Source: an uncultured Lentisphaeria bacterium
GTDB taxonomy: Bacteria > Verrucomicrobiota > Lentisphaeria > Victivallales > Victivallaceae
DNA length: 55,099 nucleotides
Direction: 5' to 3'
Assembly: GCA_903831825.1 (NCBI GenBank)
Contig: CAIKZE010000090.1
Coordinates: forward strand, 1 to 55,099
A program made the translations under genes and the position numbers. The notes under the pieces were generated by a model. The model was not told the origin of the DNA and did no database searches. It worked only from the letters and a program-made list of their open reading frames with translations. Below, one piece after another: positions 9,207-16,265 of the stretch (position 1 is the stretch's first letter; each line of letters begins with the position of its first letter).

Positions 9207-10856
9207 ATGGTTGAAGCTTTGCCCAGAAACCCCAAATTCCATCAGCGCCGCGGCCCGGTTGTGCTCGTCATCATGGACGGTGTCGGATTCGGCCAGTATC
9301 CCGACGGCGACGGCTTCCTGCAGGCCTATACCCCGGAACTCAAGAACCTTTTGAAAAGCTGCCCTAATACCCAATTGAAGGCCCACGGCATTGCGGTCGG
9401 CATGCCTTCCGACGAAGATATGGGCAACAGCGAAGTCGGCCATAACGCCATCGGCTGCGGCCGCGTTTTCGCCCAGGGCGCCAAGCTGGTGGAAGCAGCC
9501 ATTGCCGGCAAGTCCATATTCAACGGCGCAACCTGGAAAAAAGTCATCGCCAACTGTCTTGAAAAGCACAGCACCCTGCACTTTCTCGGGCTTTTCTCCG
9601 ACGGCAACGTGCACAGCAATATCGCCCACCTGAAGGCCATGATTCTCCAGGCCAAGGCTGAAGGCGTCAAGAAAATCCGCATCCATGCGCTGCTCGACGG
9701 ACGCGATGTGCCGGAAACTTCCGCATTGCTCTATATCGACCCGTTTGAACAGTTCCTGGCCGGCCTTAACAAGGACGGCGTGGACTTCCGGATCGCCTCC
9801 GGCGGCGGCCGGATGGTCATTACCATGGACCGCTACGGCGCGGACTGGAACATGGTCAAAAAAGGCTGGGCGGTTCATGTCCGCGGCCAGGGCGATTGCT
9901 ACAAAACTGCCCATGAGGCGGTTGAAACCATCCGCAAAAAAACCGGTTCCATTGACCAGGATCTCCAGCCGTTTGTCATTTCCGATGACGGCAAAACTCC
10001 GATCGGCAAAATGGTTGACGGCGACTCCGTGATTTTCTTCAACTTCCGCGGCGACCGCTCCATCGAGATCACCGCCGCTTTCGAGGAAGACAAGTTTGAC
10101 AAATTCGACCGCGGCGTCCGTCCGCAGGTCTTGTATGCAGGCATGATGGAATACGACGGCGACCTGCATGTCCCAAAGAATTTCCTGGTAAAACCTCCCG
10201 CCATTGACCGCACGGTCGGCGAATATCTCTGCGCCAGCGGCGTTAAGCAGCTCGCGATCAGCGAAACCCAGAAGTTCGGACACGTCACCTACTTCTTCAA
10301 CGGCAACCGTTCCGGCAAATTCAATGAACGGCTCGAAGACTATGTCGAGATCAAATCCGACAACGTGCCGTTCGAACAGCGCCCGTGGATGAAGTGCGCC
10401 GAAATTACCGATCAGGTCTGCGCCGCGATTGAAGACGGCAAATACAGTTTCATCAGGATGAACTTCCCCAACGGCGACATGGTCGGCCATACCGGCGTTT
10501 TTCAGGCGGTGCTGGTCTCCCTGGGCGCGTTGGACATCTGCATTAAACGCATCCGTGAAGCCGTCGCCAAAGCCGGCGGCGTAATGGTAATTTCCGCCGA
10601 CCACGGCAACTGCGACGACATGCTGGAACATGACAAAAAGGGCAACCTCAAGTTTGATGAGGAAGGCGTACCTTCCCGCAAGACCAGCCATTCGCTCAAT
10701 CCGGTGCCGTGCATCGTCTATGACCCGGAAAGAAAAGGCGAATATTCCGGTCTCAACGAAGGTCTTGGTATCAGTTCCCTGGCCGCGACCTGCATCGAAC
10801 TGCTCGGCTTCCAGCCCCCGCAAGGCTACGATTCCGGAGTGCTCAAGTTTAACTGA
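9207..10856 (+). CDS. gpmI: 2,3-bisphosphoglycerate-independent phosphoglycerate mutase
   Basis: Glycolytic interconversion of 3- and 2-phosphoglycerate using two metal ions. Alkaline phosphatase-superfamily signatures: VLVIMDGVGFG (metal ligand D24), DMGNSEVGH with the phosphorylated Ser (about S75), HALLDGRDVPETSA, NFRGDRSIEI and late ISADHGNCDDM plus KTSHSLNPVP for the second metal. 549 residues, slightly longer than the usual 510-520. The intrinsic terminator at 10872-10912 ends the unit 15 bases after the stop. Long open frames on the opposite strand of this gene are codon-bias shadows. Confidence 0.96.
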   Translation: MVEALPRNPKFHQRRGPVVLVIMDGVGFGQYPDGDGFLQAYTPELKNLLKSCPNTQLKAHGIAVGMPSDEDMGNSEVGHNAIGCGRVFAQGAKLVEAAIAGKSIFNGATWKKVIANCLEKHSTLHFLGLFSDGNVHSNIAHLKAMILQAKAEGVKKIRIHALLDGRDVPETSALLYIDPFEQFLAGLNKDGVDFRIASGGGRMVITMDRYGADWNMVKKGWAVHVRGQGDCYKTAHEAVETIRKKTGSIDQDLQPFVISDDGKTPIGKMVDGDSVIFFNFRGDRSIEITAAFEEDKFDKFDRGVRPQVLYAGMMEYDGDLHVPKNFLVKPPAIDRTVGEYLCASGVKQLAISETQKFGHVTYFFNGNRSGKFNERLEDYVEIKSDNVPFEQRPWMKCAEITDQVCAAIEDGKYSFIRMNFPNGDMVGHTGVFQAVLVSLGALDICIKRIREAVAKAGGVMVISADHGNCDDMLEHDKKGNLKFDEEGVPSRKTSHSLNPVPCIVYDPERKGEYSGLNEGLGISSLAATCIELLGFQPPQGYDSGVLKFN

Positions 10857-10871
10857 TTGCTTCGTTATTTC

Positions 10872-10912
10872 CCGGCGCACTTGATTAACGTCAAGGTGCG
10901 CCGGTTTTTTTT
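10872..10912 (+). terminator. intrinsic terminator after gpmI
   Basis: CCGGCGCAC and GTGCGCCGG form a GC-rich 9-bp stem, extended inward by TTGA/TCAA, and are followed directly by eight T. Position 15 bases after the gpmI stop fits termination of the lpxA-gpmI transcript. Confidence 0.92.
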
Positions 10913-10931
10913 GCCCAGGTTCGCGAAGCAT

Positions 10932-10991
10932 GGACATTATGGACATTATGGACATTATGGACATTATGGACATTATGGACATTATGGACAT
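10932..10991. repeat. 9-bp minisatellite GGACATTAT, 6.7 copies
   Basis: Six exact consecutive copies of GGACATTAT followed by GGACAT. Because the unit is three codons it stays open in frame (Ile-Met-Asp on plus), but there is no sign of translation. A likely slippage and copy-number hotspot. Confidence 0.95.
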
Positions 10992-11070
10992 GCCTTGTGC
11001 AGAATGCTTTTGCCCGTCCGGCCAACGCAACCGCCCAGGCTGGTTAAGGTTTTCGTTAACTGCATTGCCG

Positions 11071-11093
11071 CCCATTATTCCCATTATTCCCAT
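11071..11093. repeat. 9-bp minisatellite CCCATTATT, 2.5 copies
   Basis: Two exact units and CCCAT. Same period as the neighbouring GGACATTAT and CCCAGTCCT arrays. Confidence 0.7.
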
Positions 11094-11203
11094 CTGTCTT
11101 GAGAAATCCCCGTCCGAGACGGACGGCGCTACACCACAACCGCCCGACTCCGACACTTTGGAGTGCCGTTGAGCGGGAGTTTCAGTGGATTTTCCGGCGA
11201 CAC

Positions 11204-11237
11204 CCCAGTCCTCCCAGTCCTCCCAGTCCTCCCAGTC
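11204..11237. repeat. 9-bp minisatellite CCCAGTCCT, 3.8 copies
   Basis: Three exact copies (11204, 11213, 11222) and a partial fourth. Confidence 0.9.
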
Positions 11238-11253
11238 TCCCATCGTCTTCCGG

Positions 11254-11423
11254 CGACTCCGACACTTTGGAGTGTCCTTGAGCGGAATCGTATTCCGCAA
11301 TGGAGGGTTGTGCTCTGTCACAACCGCCCGACTCCGACACTTTGGAGTGTCCTTGAGCGGAATCGTATTCCGCAATGAAGGGTTGTGCTCTGTCACAACC
11401 GCCGGACTCCGAGACTTTGGAGT
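11254..11423 (+). repeat. 75-bp tandem repeat, each unit carrying three hairpins
   Basis: Units start at 11254 and 11329, nearly identical, with a third, diverged partial unit from 11404. Each full unit contains an ACTCC-N8-GGAGT hairpin, GCGGAAT/ATTCCGC and GGTTGTG/CACAACC. Confidence 0.88.
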
Positions 11424-11714
11424 CCGGTTGAACAGAGCGTTTTTCATTTTTAACTTTTCTTGCTTTTCTCGCTTTCCACTTTTCTCGCTCCTTCACACTC
11501 CGACACTTTGGAGACCACGCCAGCACAATTATTTTTTACCACAGAGGCACAGAGACACAGAGAAAACTTTTTACTTTATCTTTGCTCCACCAACTTCTAA
11601 CTCCTAACTTCTAACTTCTAACTTCTGTTCTCATAAACATTTCCGAGTCCTGGAGAGCTTTTCTGCATAACATATTCCTCTTTTTAACATCTGCGTCCAT
11701 CTGTGACATATCCG

Positions 11715-11851
11715 CATTCTGGACAATTTGGACATCCCCGGTGCAGGGTACCGTTGTATGGCGGTTTTGCCAAAACCGCCTGGCTTGCCAGTTTCGGCGA
11801 AACCGGCATACTGTCCGAGCTTTTGGAGACCTCTTCAGCACAACGTTTTTC
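11715..11851 (-). repeat. 137-bp module, inverted copy of 402-535
   Basis: Read on minus it repeats the order of 402-535: CCAAAAGCTCGGACAG, the GCCGGTTTCG hairpin, the GGCGGTTTT hairpin, then CCAAATTGTCCAGAATG. The two copies lie about 11.3 kb apart in opposite orientation. Confidence 0.85.
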
Positions 11852-11901
11852 AACTTTTCTCACCTTTCTTCTATAATCTTTTCACCCGTTCCGGGTTTTT
11901 C

Positions 11902-11931
11902 ACCAGTCACCAGTCACCAGTCACCAGTCAC
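11902..11931. repeat. 7-bp minisatellite ACCAGTC, 4 copies
   Basis: Four exact tandem units followed by AC. Related GTGACTG-type words occur near 15860. Confidence 0.8.
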
Positions 11932-12218
11932 TAATTGTCCCTACATATATAGGAGTTTTGTCAACAGGCAGTATGAAAGCAGGCTCAATAAACGGAAAAA
12001 AGGCGGAATATTTTTTTACCACTAACCGGGCTGCTTTTCGAATATCTATTAGAAGACGCTTACCAGGCCCCCTTAGAACAACCAATATGGGGTAATTTCA
12101 AAAAGATGAGTTGCAAAAAAGAACCAGAGTCATTAAAGTATTTCTTCATTGAATTTGGAAGAGAAAGTTTGATATTAAAAAGAAAAAGTAAAGCTACCCA
12201 GGCAATAAGCGATAGGGC

Positions 12219-13253
12219 GTGATAGTGAGAAACATACTGAAAACCTTGGATAAACTGCAAGCTGAACTTGCCGCGTTGCGTCCGCTGGATGCGGAAACAA
12301 ATGCCCGGCTGGAGCAAAAGCTTAATATCGAGTTGAACTGGAACTCCAATGCCATTGAAGGAAATACGCTGACCCTGGGCGAGACCAGGACGTTTCTGCT
12401 TTATGGCATTACCGCCAAAGGCAAACCGTTTCGCGACTATCTGGAGATTGCCGGACACAACGAAGCATTGGATTATGTTGCCGCCGCAGTTAGAAACCAG
12501 GAACCGCTGACTCATAGTTTCTGCCGGTTCCTGCATAAAATACTGCTGGGAGAAAAACCGTTTCGAGTAAAAGCGGAGACGCCGGACGGTCAACCGACGA
12601 CTCGGGAAATTTGTCCGGGGGAATATAAGCAACAGCCCAACAGCGTAATGACCTCCACCGGCCAAATGTTTCATTATGCCCCGCCCGGCGAAGTGCCGTC
12701 GCGCATGGCGGATTTGTTCGACTGGTACAATCAACAGCTTGCCATGAAAACGCACGGATTGCTGATCGCCTGTGAATTCCACTACCGTTTTGTGCGCATT
12801 CATCCGTTTGATGACGGCAATGGACGGATGGCAAGACTGCTGATGAATCTGATTCTGATGCAGCACGGCTATCCGGTGGCGATTGTGCCGATGAAAAAGC
12901 GCAAGGAATATATTGCCGCGCTGGAAATTGCGGACGCATCCGGGGAAATTGCCGACTTTATCAATTTTATCGGTTTATGCGTTTGCGACACCATAAAACT
13001 GACGATCAAGGCCGCGCATGGCGAAGATGTCTGGCAAGATAGTTCACCGATAAGTTCACCGATAGGTTCACCGACCACGGCAGAACGGATATTGGATTTG
13101 ACCCGGGAAAATCCCGGCATTTCCACCGCTCAAATGGGGGAACGCATTGGCATCAGCAAACGCGCGGTATTGAAACAGATTGAGAAATTGAAGCTTGCCG
13201 GACGCCTCCGGCGCGTCGGTTCAGCGAAAAGCGGTCATTGGGAAGAAATTTGA
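12219..13253 (+). CDS. Fic family protein (predicted AMPylase/nucleotidyltransferase) with winged-helix C-terminus
   Basis: Fic proteins transfer a nucleotide moiety, usually AMP, to a target protein. The full active-site motif HPFDDGNGR is present at residues 195-203, so it should be active. An N-terminal inhibitory helix motif SNAIEGN (43-49, Glu47) marks the autoinhibited class II type. After a Ser/Pro-rich linker (SSPISSPIGSP, about residues 276-286) comes a winged-helix-like domain (ISTAQMGERIGISKRAVLKQI) that may bind DNA. Start is GTG at 12219 or GTG at 12225; an in-frame stop lies just before, and AGGG at 12214 suits the second. Length 344 is complete. No antitoxin-like partner is adjacent. 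It sits alone between repeat islands, consistent with acquired accessory DNA. Confidence 0.88.
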   Translation: MIVRNILKTLDKLQAELAALRPLDAETNARLEQKLNIELNWNSNAIEGNTLTLGETRTFLLYGITAKGKPFRDYLEIAGHNEALDYVAAAVRNQEPLTHSFCRFLHKILLGEKPFRVKAETPDGQPTTREICPGEYKQQPNSVMTSTGQMFHYAPPGEVPSRMADLFDWYNQQLAMKTHGLLIACEFHYRFVRIHPFDDGNGRMARLLMNLILMQHGYPVAIVPMKKRKEYIAALEIADASGEIADFINFIGLCVCDTIKLTIKAAHGEDVWQDSSPISSPIGSPTTAERILDLTRENPGISTAQMGERIGISKRAVLKQIEKLKLAGRLRRVGSAKSGHWEEI

Positions 13254-13445
13254 CCAGATGCGCCCAATGTTTCATAGAAAAAGTTTAAATAAACCTTATT
13301 TTTAAATCCTGCAACTGAAAATATTGAAATAAGAAGTATAAATGAACGATATATCAATGAATATATCCAATAAAAATGAGAATAAAGTGGACAGACCCCG
13401 CTCAGATCAATTTTAGCCTGTTCTTTAAACTGAAAAATCGGGGTC

Positions 13446-13757
13446 TTTAGCTTTGGCGTTTTCGTTGCTTGAATACCGGAGTTAATATGTCGCTCCGCTG
13501 GAGCTGAAATTTATTTATGGGATTTTGGGCTATTAATATTTCGCGCCGCTGGCGCTTTTGAACGAAGAATACAGCCGGTTTTACCATGAAGAACATGAAG
13601 AGAATGAAGGCGGCATCAAGCGTTTATAGTAGCAATAAGGTGTGGGATTGTGCGACTCTGACAGAGTCGAAAGTACCTCAAGCTTCCAGCTTGAGAAGAA
13701 GTCGCAAGCAGGATGCTTGCGGTACTCTGGGCATATCGTGCCGATATGCCTTTCCGC
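13446..13757 (+). repeat. about 312-bp long direct repeat, copy 1
   Basis: Nearly identical by eye to 15500-15812 (offset about 2054 bp), beginning at TTAGCTTTGG and ending at CTTTCCGC. The two copies flank the alpha/beta hydrolase gene. Contains 9-bp-spaced ATGAAGAAC/ATGAAGAGA words and a run of four hairpins. Confidence 0.9.
13653..13750 (+). repeat. cloverleaf-like repeat element, copy 1, with flanking hairpins
   Basis: Hairpin CGACTCT/AGAGTCG (13653-13669); outer stem AGTACC (13672) with GGTACT (13721-13726) enclosing hairpin A (13677-13695, loop TCC) and hairpin B (13704-13720, loop GGA); then a 9-bp stem GGCATATCG/CGATATGCC (13730-13750). Confidence 0.8.
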
Positions 13758-14150
13758 TGGAGCTTTTGCTTCCGATGATGATTAAGCATTTAAGAGATGC
13801 CAACGGCATCAAACGTTTATAGTACCAAAATCTTGTGCGCCTCCGCCAGTTTTTCCCGTACCTCTGTTGCTTCATTGTTTTTATGGGGTAAATTAGAGTT
13901 GAATCAGCTTTTTTACGAGGTAAATTACGAGCAGATAATAGTTCTATTTTCGGGGATAAGGAAGGAGAGTGATAATACTACAAAAGCCTTCATGGACTTA
14001 GTCCGTCGGGGAGTCATTCCCGGCAGTCCGAAAAAACGATTTTTCCGGAGTTCCATCCGGACAGCGGCAAAACGGCGAACCATAGTCGAATACCAGACTG
14101 CGGCTCGACAGACGGATTCAAACTTCAGTTAACTCAGAAAGAGACATCTA

Positions 14151-15404
14151 ATGAAAAATAAATTGATTATTCTTATGCAAAAACTGGCAGTGGCAAGCGG
14201 ACTGATGATAGCATTTTCAGCGAACACCGTACTGAGCGAAAACATTGTGCCGGCAGACTTCCGGGAGGTAACAAGCGGCGTCAAATATCAATTGATCGGC
14301 GAATACAGTATTGAAAGATTAAACAAGATACTTACCAGTGAACTCGCTGATTTTTCCAGCTTTCCCATGACGTATCCGCCGGCGAAGAACGCGGTTAAAC
14401 TTTACAAAGTTATCTACGGCACAGTCATCCCGGAAGACAATAACCGCCCGGTTCAGGTTTCCGGCCTGATAGCTGTTCCGGAAATAGCCTCGACGAAGCT
14501 CCCCGTGGTGTCTTATCAGCACGGAACAGTATTTGCGCGCGACGAAGTGCCCTCATGCATTGAGAAATCAATGGAGACCAGACTGATTATAGCGCGGTTT
14601 GCCGGTCAGGGTTATATCGTAATTGCGGCTGATTATATTGGCAAGGGCGTCTCAAACGAACCTGACAGTTGGCTGGTAAAAGAAAGTACCGCACAAGCCT
14701 GCCTGGACATGCTGCTTGCATCAAGGGCTGTCTGTTCGGACTTGAAAATCACTCCTCTGGAATTATTTCTCAGCGGCTGGTCACAAGGCGCATTCAGCAC
14801 GTCAGTATTTTTAAATCGCCTGGAAAAAATTGGAATACCGGTCAAGGCGGCGGCGGTGGCCAGCGCTCCGAACGATATTTACCTGTGCGTTAATCGCTGG
14901 ATTCATGTCCCTTCCAAACTTGACGTCAACTGGCTGGTGGCAACGTCCGCGATGCTCGTGAACTCCTACGAAAACTACTACAAAATGCCCGGCCTGACCG
15001 CGGCGGCAATAAAACCGGAATATTTGCAGACGGCGCGCGAGTTTTGCAGTAATCGAATGAGCTGGGAAGACGCGGAAAAGAAATTGCCGGCTAAAGTCAA
15101 GGATTTGTTTCAGGAAGAATTCATTAACCAGGGATCGCTGGTGGCGAACCGTTTCTTTCAGCAATTGCAGTTGAATTCCTCCTATAACTGGCGCTTCAAG
15201 ACTCCGGTATATTATTACTACGGCACGATTGATGAAGTGGTGACCCCTTATATGGTACAATTGCCGGTTGAATACCAGCAGACACTGGGCGCGGCTAAGG
15301 CGCAGGCGATATTTGCCGGTGGAAACGCCAATCATCGCGGGACTTTCGTCTTTGCCGTCAACAATCAAAAGCAGCAGTTCGACGAATTACGCAGCACAAA
15401 GTGA
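14151..15404 (+). CDS. secreted alpha/beta hydrolase (lipase/esterase-like)
   Basis: Predicted exported serine hydrolase of 417 residues. A signal peptide is likely (residues 1-29, hydrophobic core ASGLMIAFSANTVLS). Alpha/beta-hydrolase features: oxyanion-region YQHG (122-125), nucleophile elbow GWSQG with Ser211, probable Asp361 in YYGTIDEVVTPY and His395 in GNANHRG. The arrangement resembles secretory lipases (LIP family), but substrate cannot be fixed from sequence. AAGAGA precedes the ATG. It is a lone gene enclosed by two about 312-bp direct repeats, suggesting duplication or insertion as a cassette. Confidence 0.8.
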   Translation: MKNKLIILMQKLAVASGLMIAFSANTVLSENIVPADFREVTSGVKYQLIGEYSIERLNKILTSELADFSSFPMTYPPAKNAVKLYKVIYGTVIPEDNNRPVQVSGLIAVPEIASTKLPVVSYQHGTVFARDEVPSCIEKSMETRLIIARFAGQGYIVIAADYIGKGVSNEPDSWLVKESTAQACLDMLLASRAVCSDLKITPLELFLSGWSQGAFSTSVFLNRLEKIGIPVKAAAVASAPNDIYLCVNRWIHVPSKLDVNWLVATSAMLVNSYENYYKMPGLTAAAIKPEYLQTAREFCSNRMSWEDAEKKLPAKVKDLFQEEFINQGSLVANRFFQQLQLNSSYNWRFKTPVYYYYGTIDEVVTPYMVQLPVEYQQTLGAAKAQAIFAGGNANHRGTFVFAVNNQKQQFDELRSTK

Positions 15405-15499
15405 TATTCTGATCTTCAGGCTGTGGAATGATCACGGTTGTCCTTCGCGGCAACTCAAAAGCTTATTGGGGAGCGGCTTCGGCGGCATCGGTGTCGCAA

Positions 15500-15812
15500 T
15501 TTAACTTTGGTGTTTTCGTTGCTTGAATACCGGGGTTAATATGCCGCTCCGCTGGAGCTGAAATTTATTTATGGGATTTTGGGCTATTAATATTTCGCGC
15601 CGCTGGCGCTTTTGAACGAAGAATACAGCCGGTTTTACCATGAAGAACATGAAGAGAATGAAGGCGGCATCAAACGTTTATAGTATCAATAAAGGTGGAG
15701 AATTGTGCGACTCTGACGGAGTCGAAAGTACCTCAAGCTTCCAGCTTGAGAAGAAGTCGCAAGCAGGATGCTTGCGATACTCTTGACATATCATGCCGCT
15801 ATGTCTTTCCGC
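15500..15812 (+). repeat. about 312-bp long direct repeat, copy 2
   Basis: Second copy of 13446-13757, same orientation, with a few substitutions and one short indel. Confidence 0.9.
15708..15805 (+). repeat. cloverleaf-like repeat element, copy 2
   Basis: CGACTC/GAGTCG hairpin (15708-15724); outer stem AGTACC (15727) with GATACT (15776-15781, one pair weakened); hairpins with loops TCC and GGA; a partly decayed GACATA/TATGTC stem at 15785-15805. Confidence 0.75.
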
Positions 15813-15952
15813 GCCCCCCTCTTCATTACTTTCATGTTCTTCATGGTGAAGCCGGTGAATTGTGACTGGTGACTGGTTACTGGTAAAAAACAGAAAGGTA
15901 AAAAAGATTTCCTCTGCGGCTTTGTGGCTTAGTGCGAGAAACAAAGATTTGA

Positions 15953-16216
15953 TTTATGACGGGATTTTGAGCTATTAATATTTCGCGCCGATGATTAAGC
16001 ATTAAGAGATGCCGACGGCATCAAACGTTTATAGTATCAATAAAGGTGGAGGATTGAGCGACTCTGACGGAGTCGAAAGTACCTCAAGCATCCTGCTTGA
16101 GCAACTAAAACGGAGAAGTCGCAAGCAGGATGCTTGCGGTACTCTGGACATATCGTGCCGATATGTCTTTCCGCGCCCCCCTCTTCATTACCTTCATGCT
16201 CTTCATGGTGAAGCGC
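15953..16216 (+). repeat. mosaic third copy of the long repeat
   Basis: Shares GGGATTTTGAGCTATTAATA with the left part of the long repeat, then jumps to the ATGATTAAGCATT tail known from 13776, then returns to the cloverleaf region. The internal deletion and reordering indicate modular assembly. Confidence 0.7.
16059..16167 (+). repeat. cloverleaf-like repeat element, copy 3
   Basis: CGACTC/GAGTCG hairpin (16059-16075); outer stem AGTACC (16078-16083) with GGTACT (16138-16143); hairpin A CTCAAGCA/TGCTTGAG (loop TCC) at 16083-16101; hairpin B at 16121-16137 (loop GGA); GACATATCG/CGATATGTC at 16147-16167. Stem changes relative to copy 1 are compensated on both sides. Confidence 0.8.
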
Positions 16217-16223
16217 ATTCCGT

Positions 16224-16256
16224 GGTTAAAAATATAATGCCGGTCAGGCGACCGGC
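16224..16256 (-). terminator. probable intrinsic terminator after metG
   Basis: On the minus strand, GCCGGTC and GACCGGC form a perfect 7-bp stem with a 4-base loop (16239-16256), followed by ATTATATTTTTAA. It begins about 10 bases after the metG stop. Confidence 0.75.
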
Positions 16257-16265
16257 GCTCCCGGA

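Larger units (their letters stand above)
10913..12218. repeat. gene-free island of minisatellites and hairpins (right island)
   Basis: About 1.3 kb without a credible gene. In order: a GGACATTAT minisatellite (10932-10991), CCCATTATT units (11071-11093), a CGTCCG-AGA-CGGACG hairpin (about 11109), an ACTCC-N8-GGAGT hairpin (about 11148), CCCAGTCCT units (11204-11237), a 75-bp tandem repeat of three hairpins (11254-11423), TTCTAAC-like units (about 11595-11625), the inverted 137-bp module (11715-11851) and ACCAGTC units (11902-11931). The modules are in inverse orientation to the left island, i.e. the same orientation relative to upstream transcription. The last 250 bp before the Fic gene is AT-rich with nothing recognised. 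Confidence 0.8.
13254..14150. repeat. intergenic repeat region before the alpha/beta hydrolase gene
   Basis: Nearly 900 bp with no convincing gene. It contains an AT-rich lead, an AGACCCCG/CGGGGTCT inverted repeat (13393-13446), the first long direct repeat (13446-13757) with its cloverleaf element, and a repeat tail (about 13776-13822, ATGATTAAGCATT to AAACGTTTATAGTA) that recurs at 15990. The 111-codon open frame 13797-14132 begins inside that repeat tail and has no recognisable features. Confidence 0.7.
15405..16265. repeat. intergenic repeat region between hydrolase gene and metG
   Basis: About 860 bp without a gene. Contains the second long direct repeat (15500-15812), GTGACTGGT-type words near 15865, a mosaic third copy (about 15953-16216), and the metG terminator at 16224-16256. 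Confidence 0.75.

Noticed and set aside
10932-11423. CRISPR-like array from regular repeats
   Set aside because: Units are directly adjacent or have no unique spacers, and no cas genes are present.
9198-11447. 749-codon open frame antisense to gpmI and the right island
   Set aside because: It mirrors gpmI codon bias on the opposite strand, its N-terminal part is translated minisatellite, and it resembles no protein. gpmI is certain on plus.
11185-11607. 140-codon frame in the right island
   Set aside because: Composed wholly of minisatellite and 75-bp repeat translation.
13393-13446. AGACCCCG/CGGGGTCT inverted repeat as insertion-sequence ends
   Set aside because: Only 38 bases between arms, no transposase and no target duplication; perhaps a remnant or just a hairpin.
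13797-14132. 111-codon frame before the hydrolase gene
   Set aside because: Begins inside repeat tail DNA, low-complexity and without motifs or a ribosome site.
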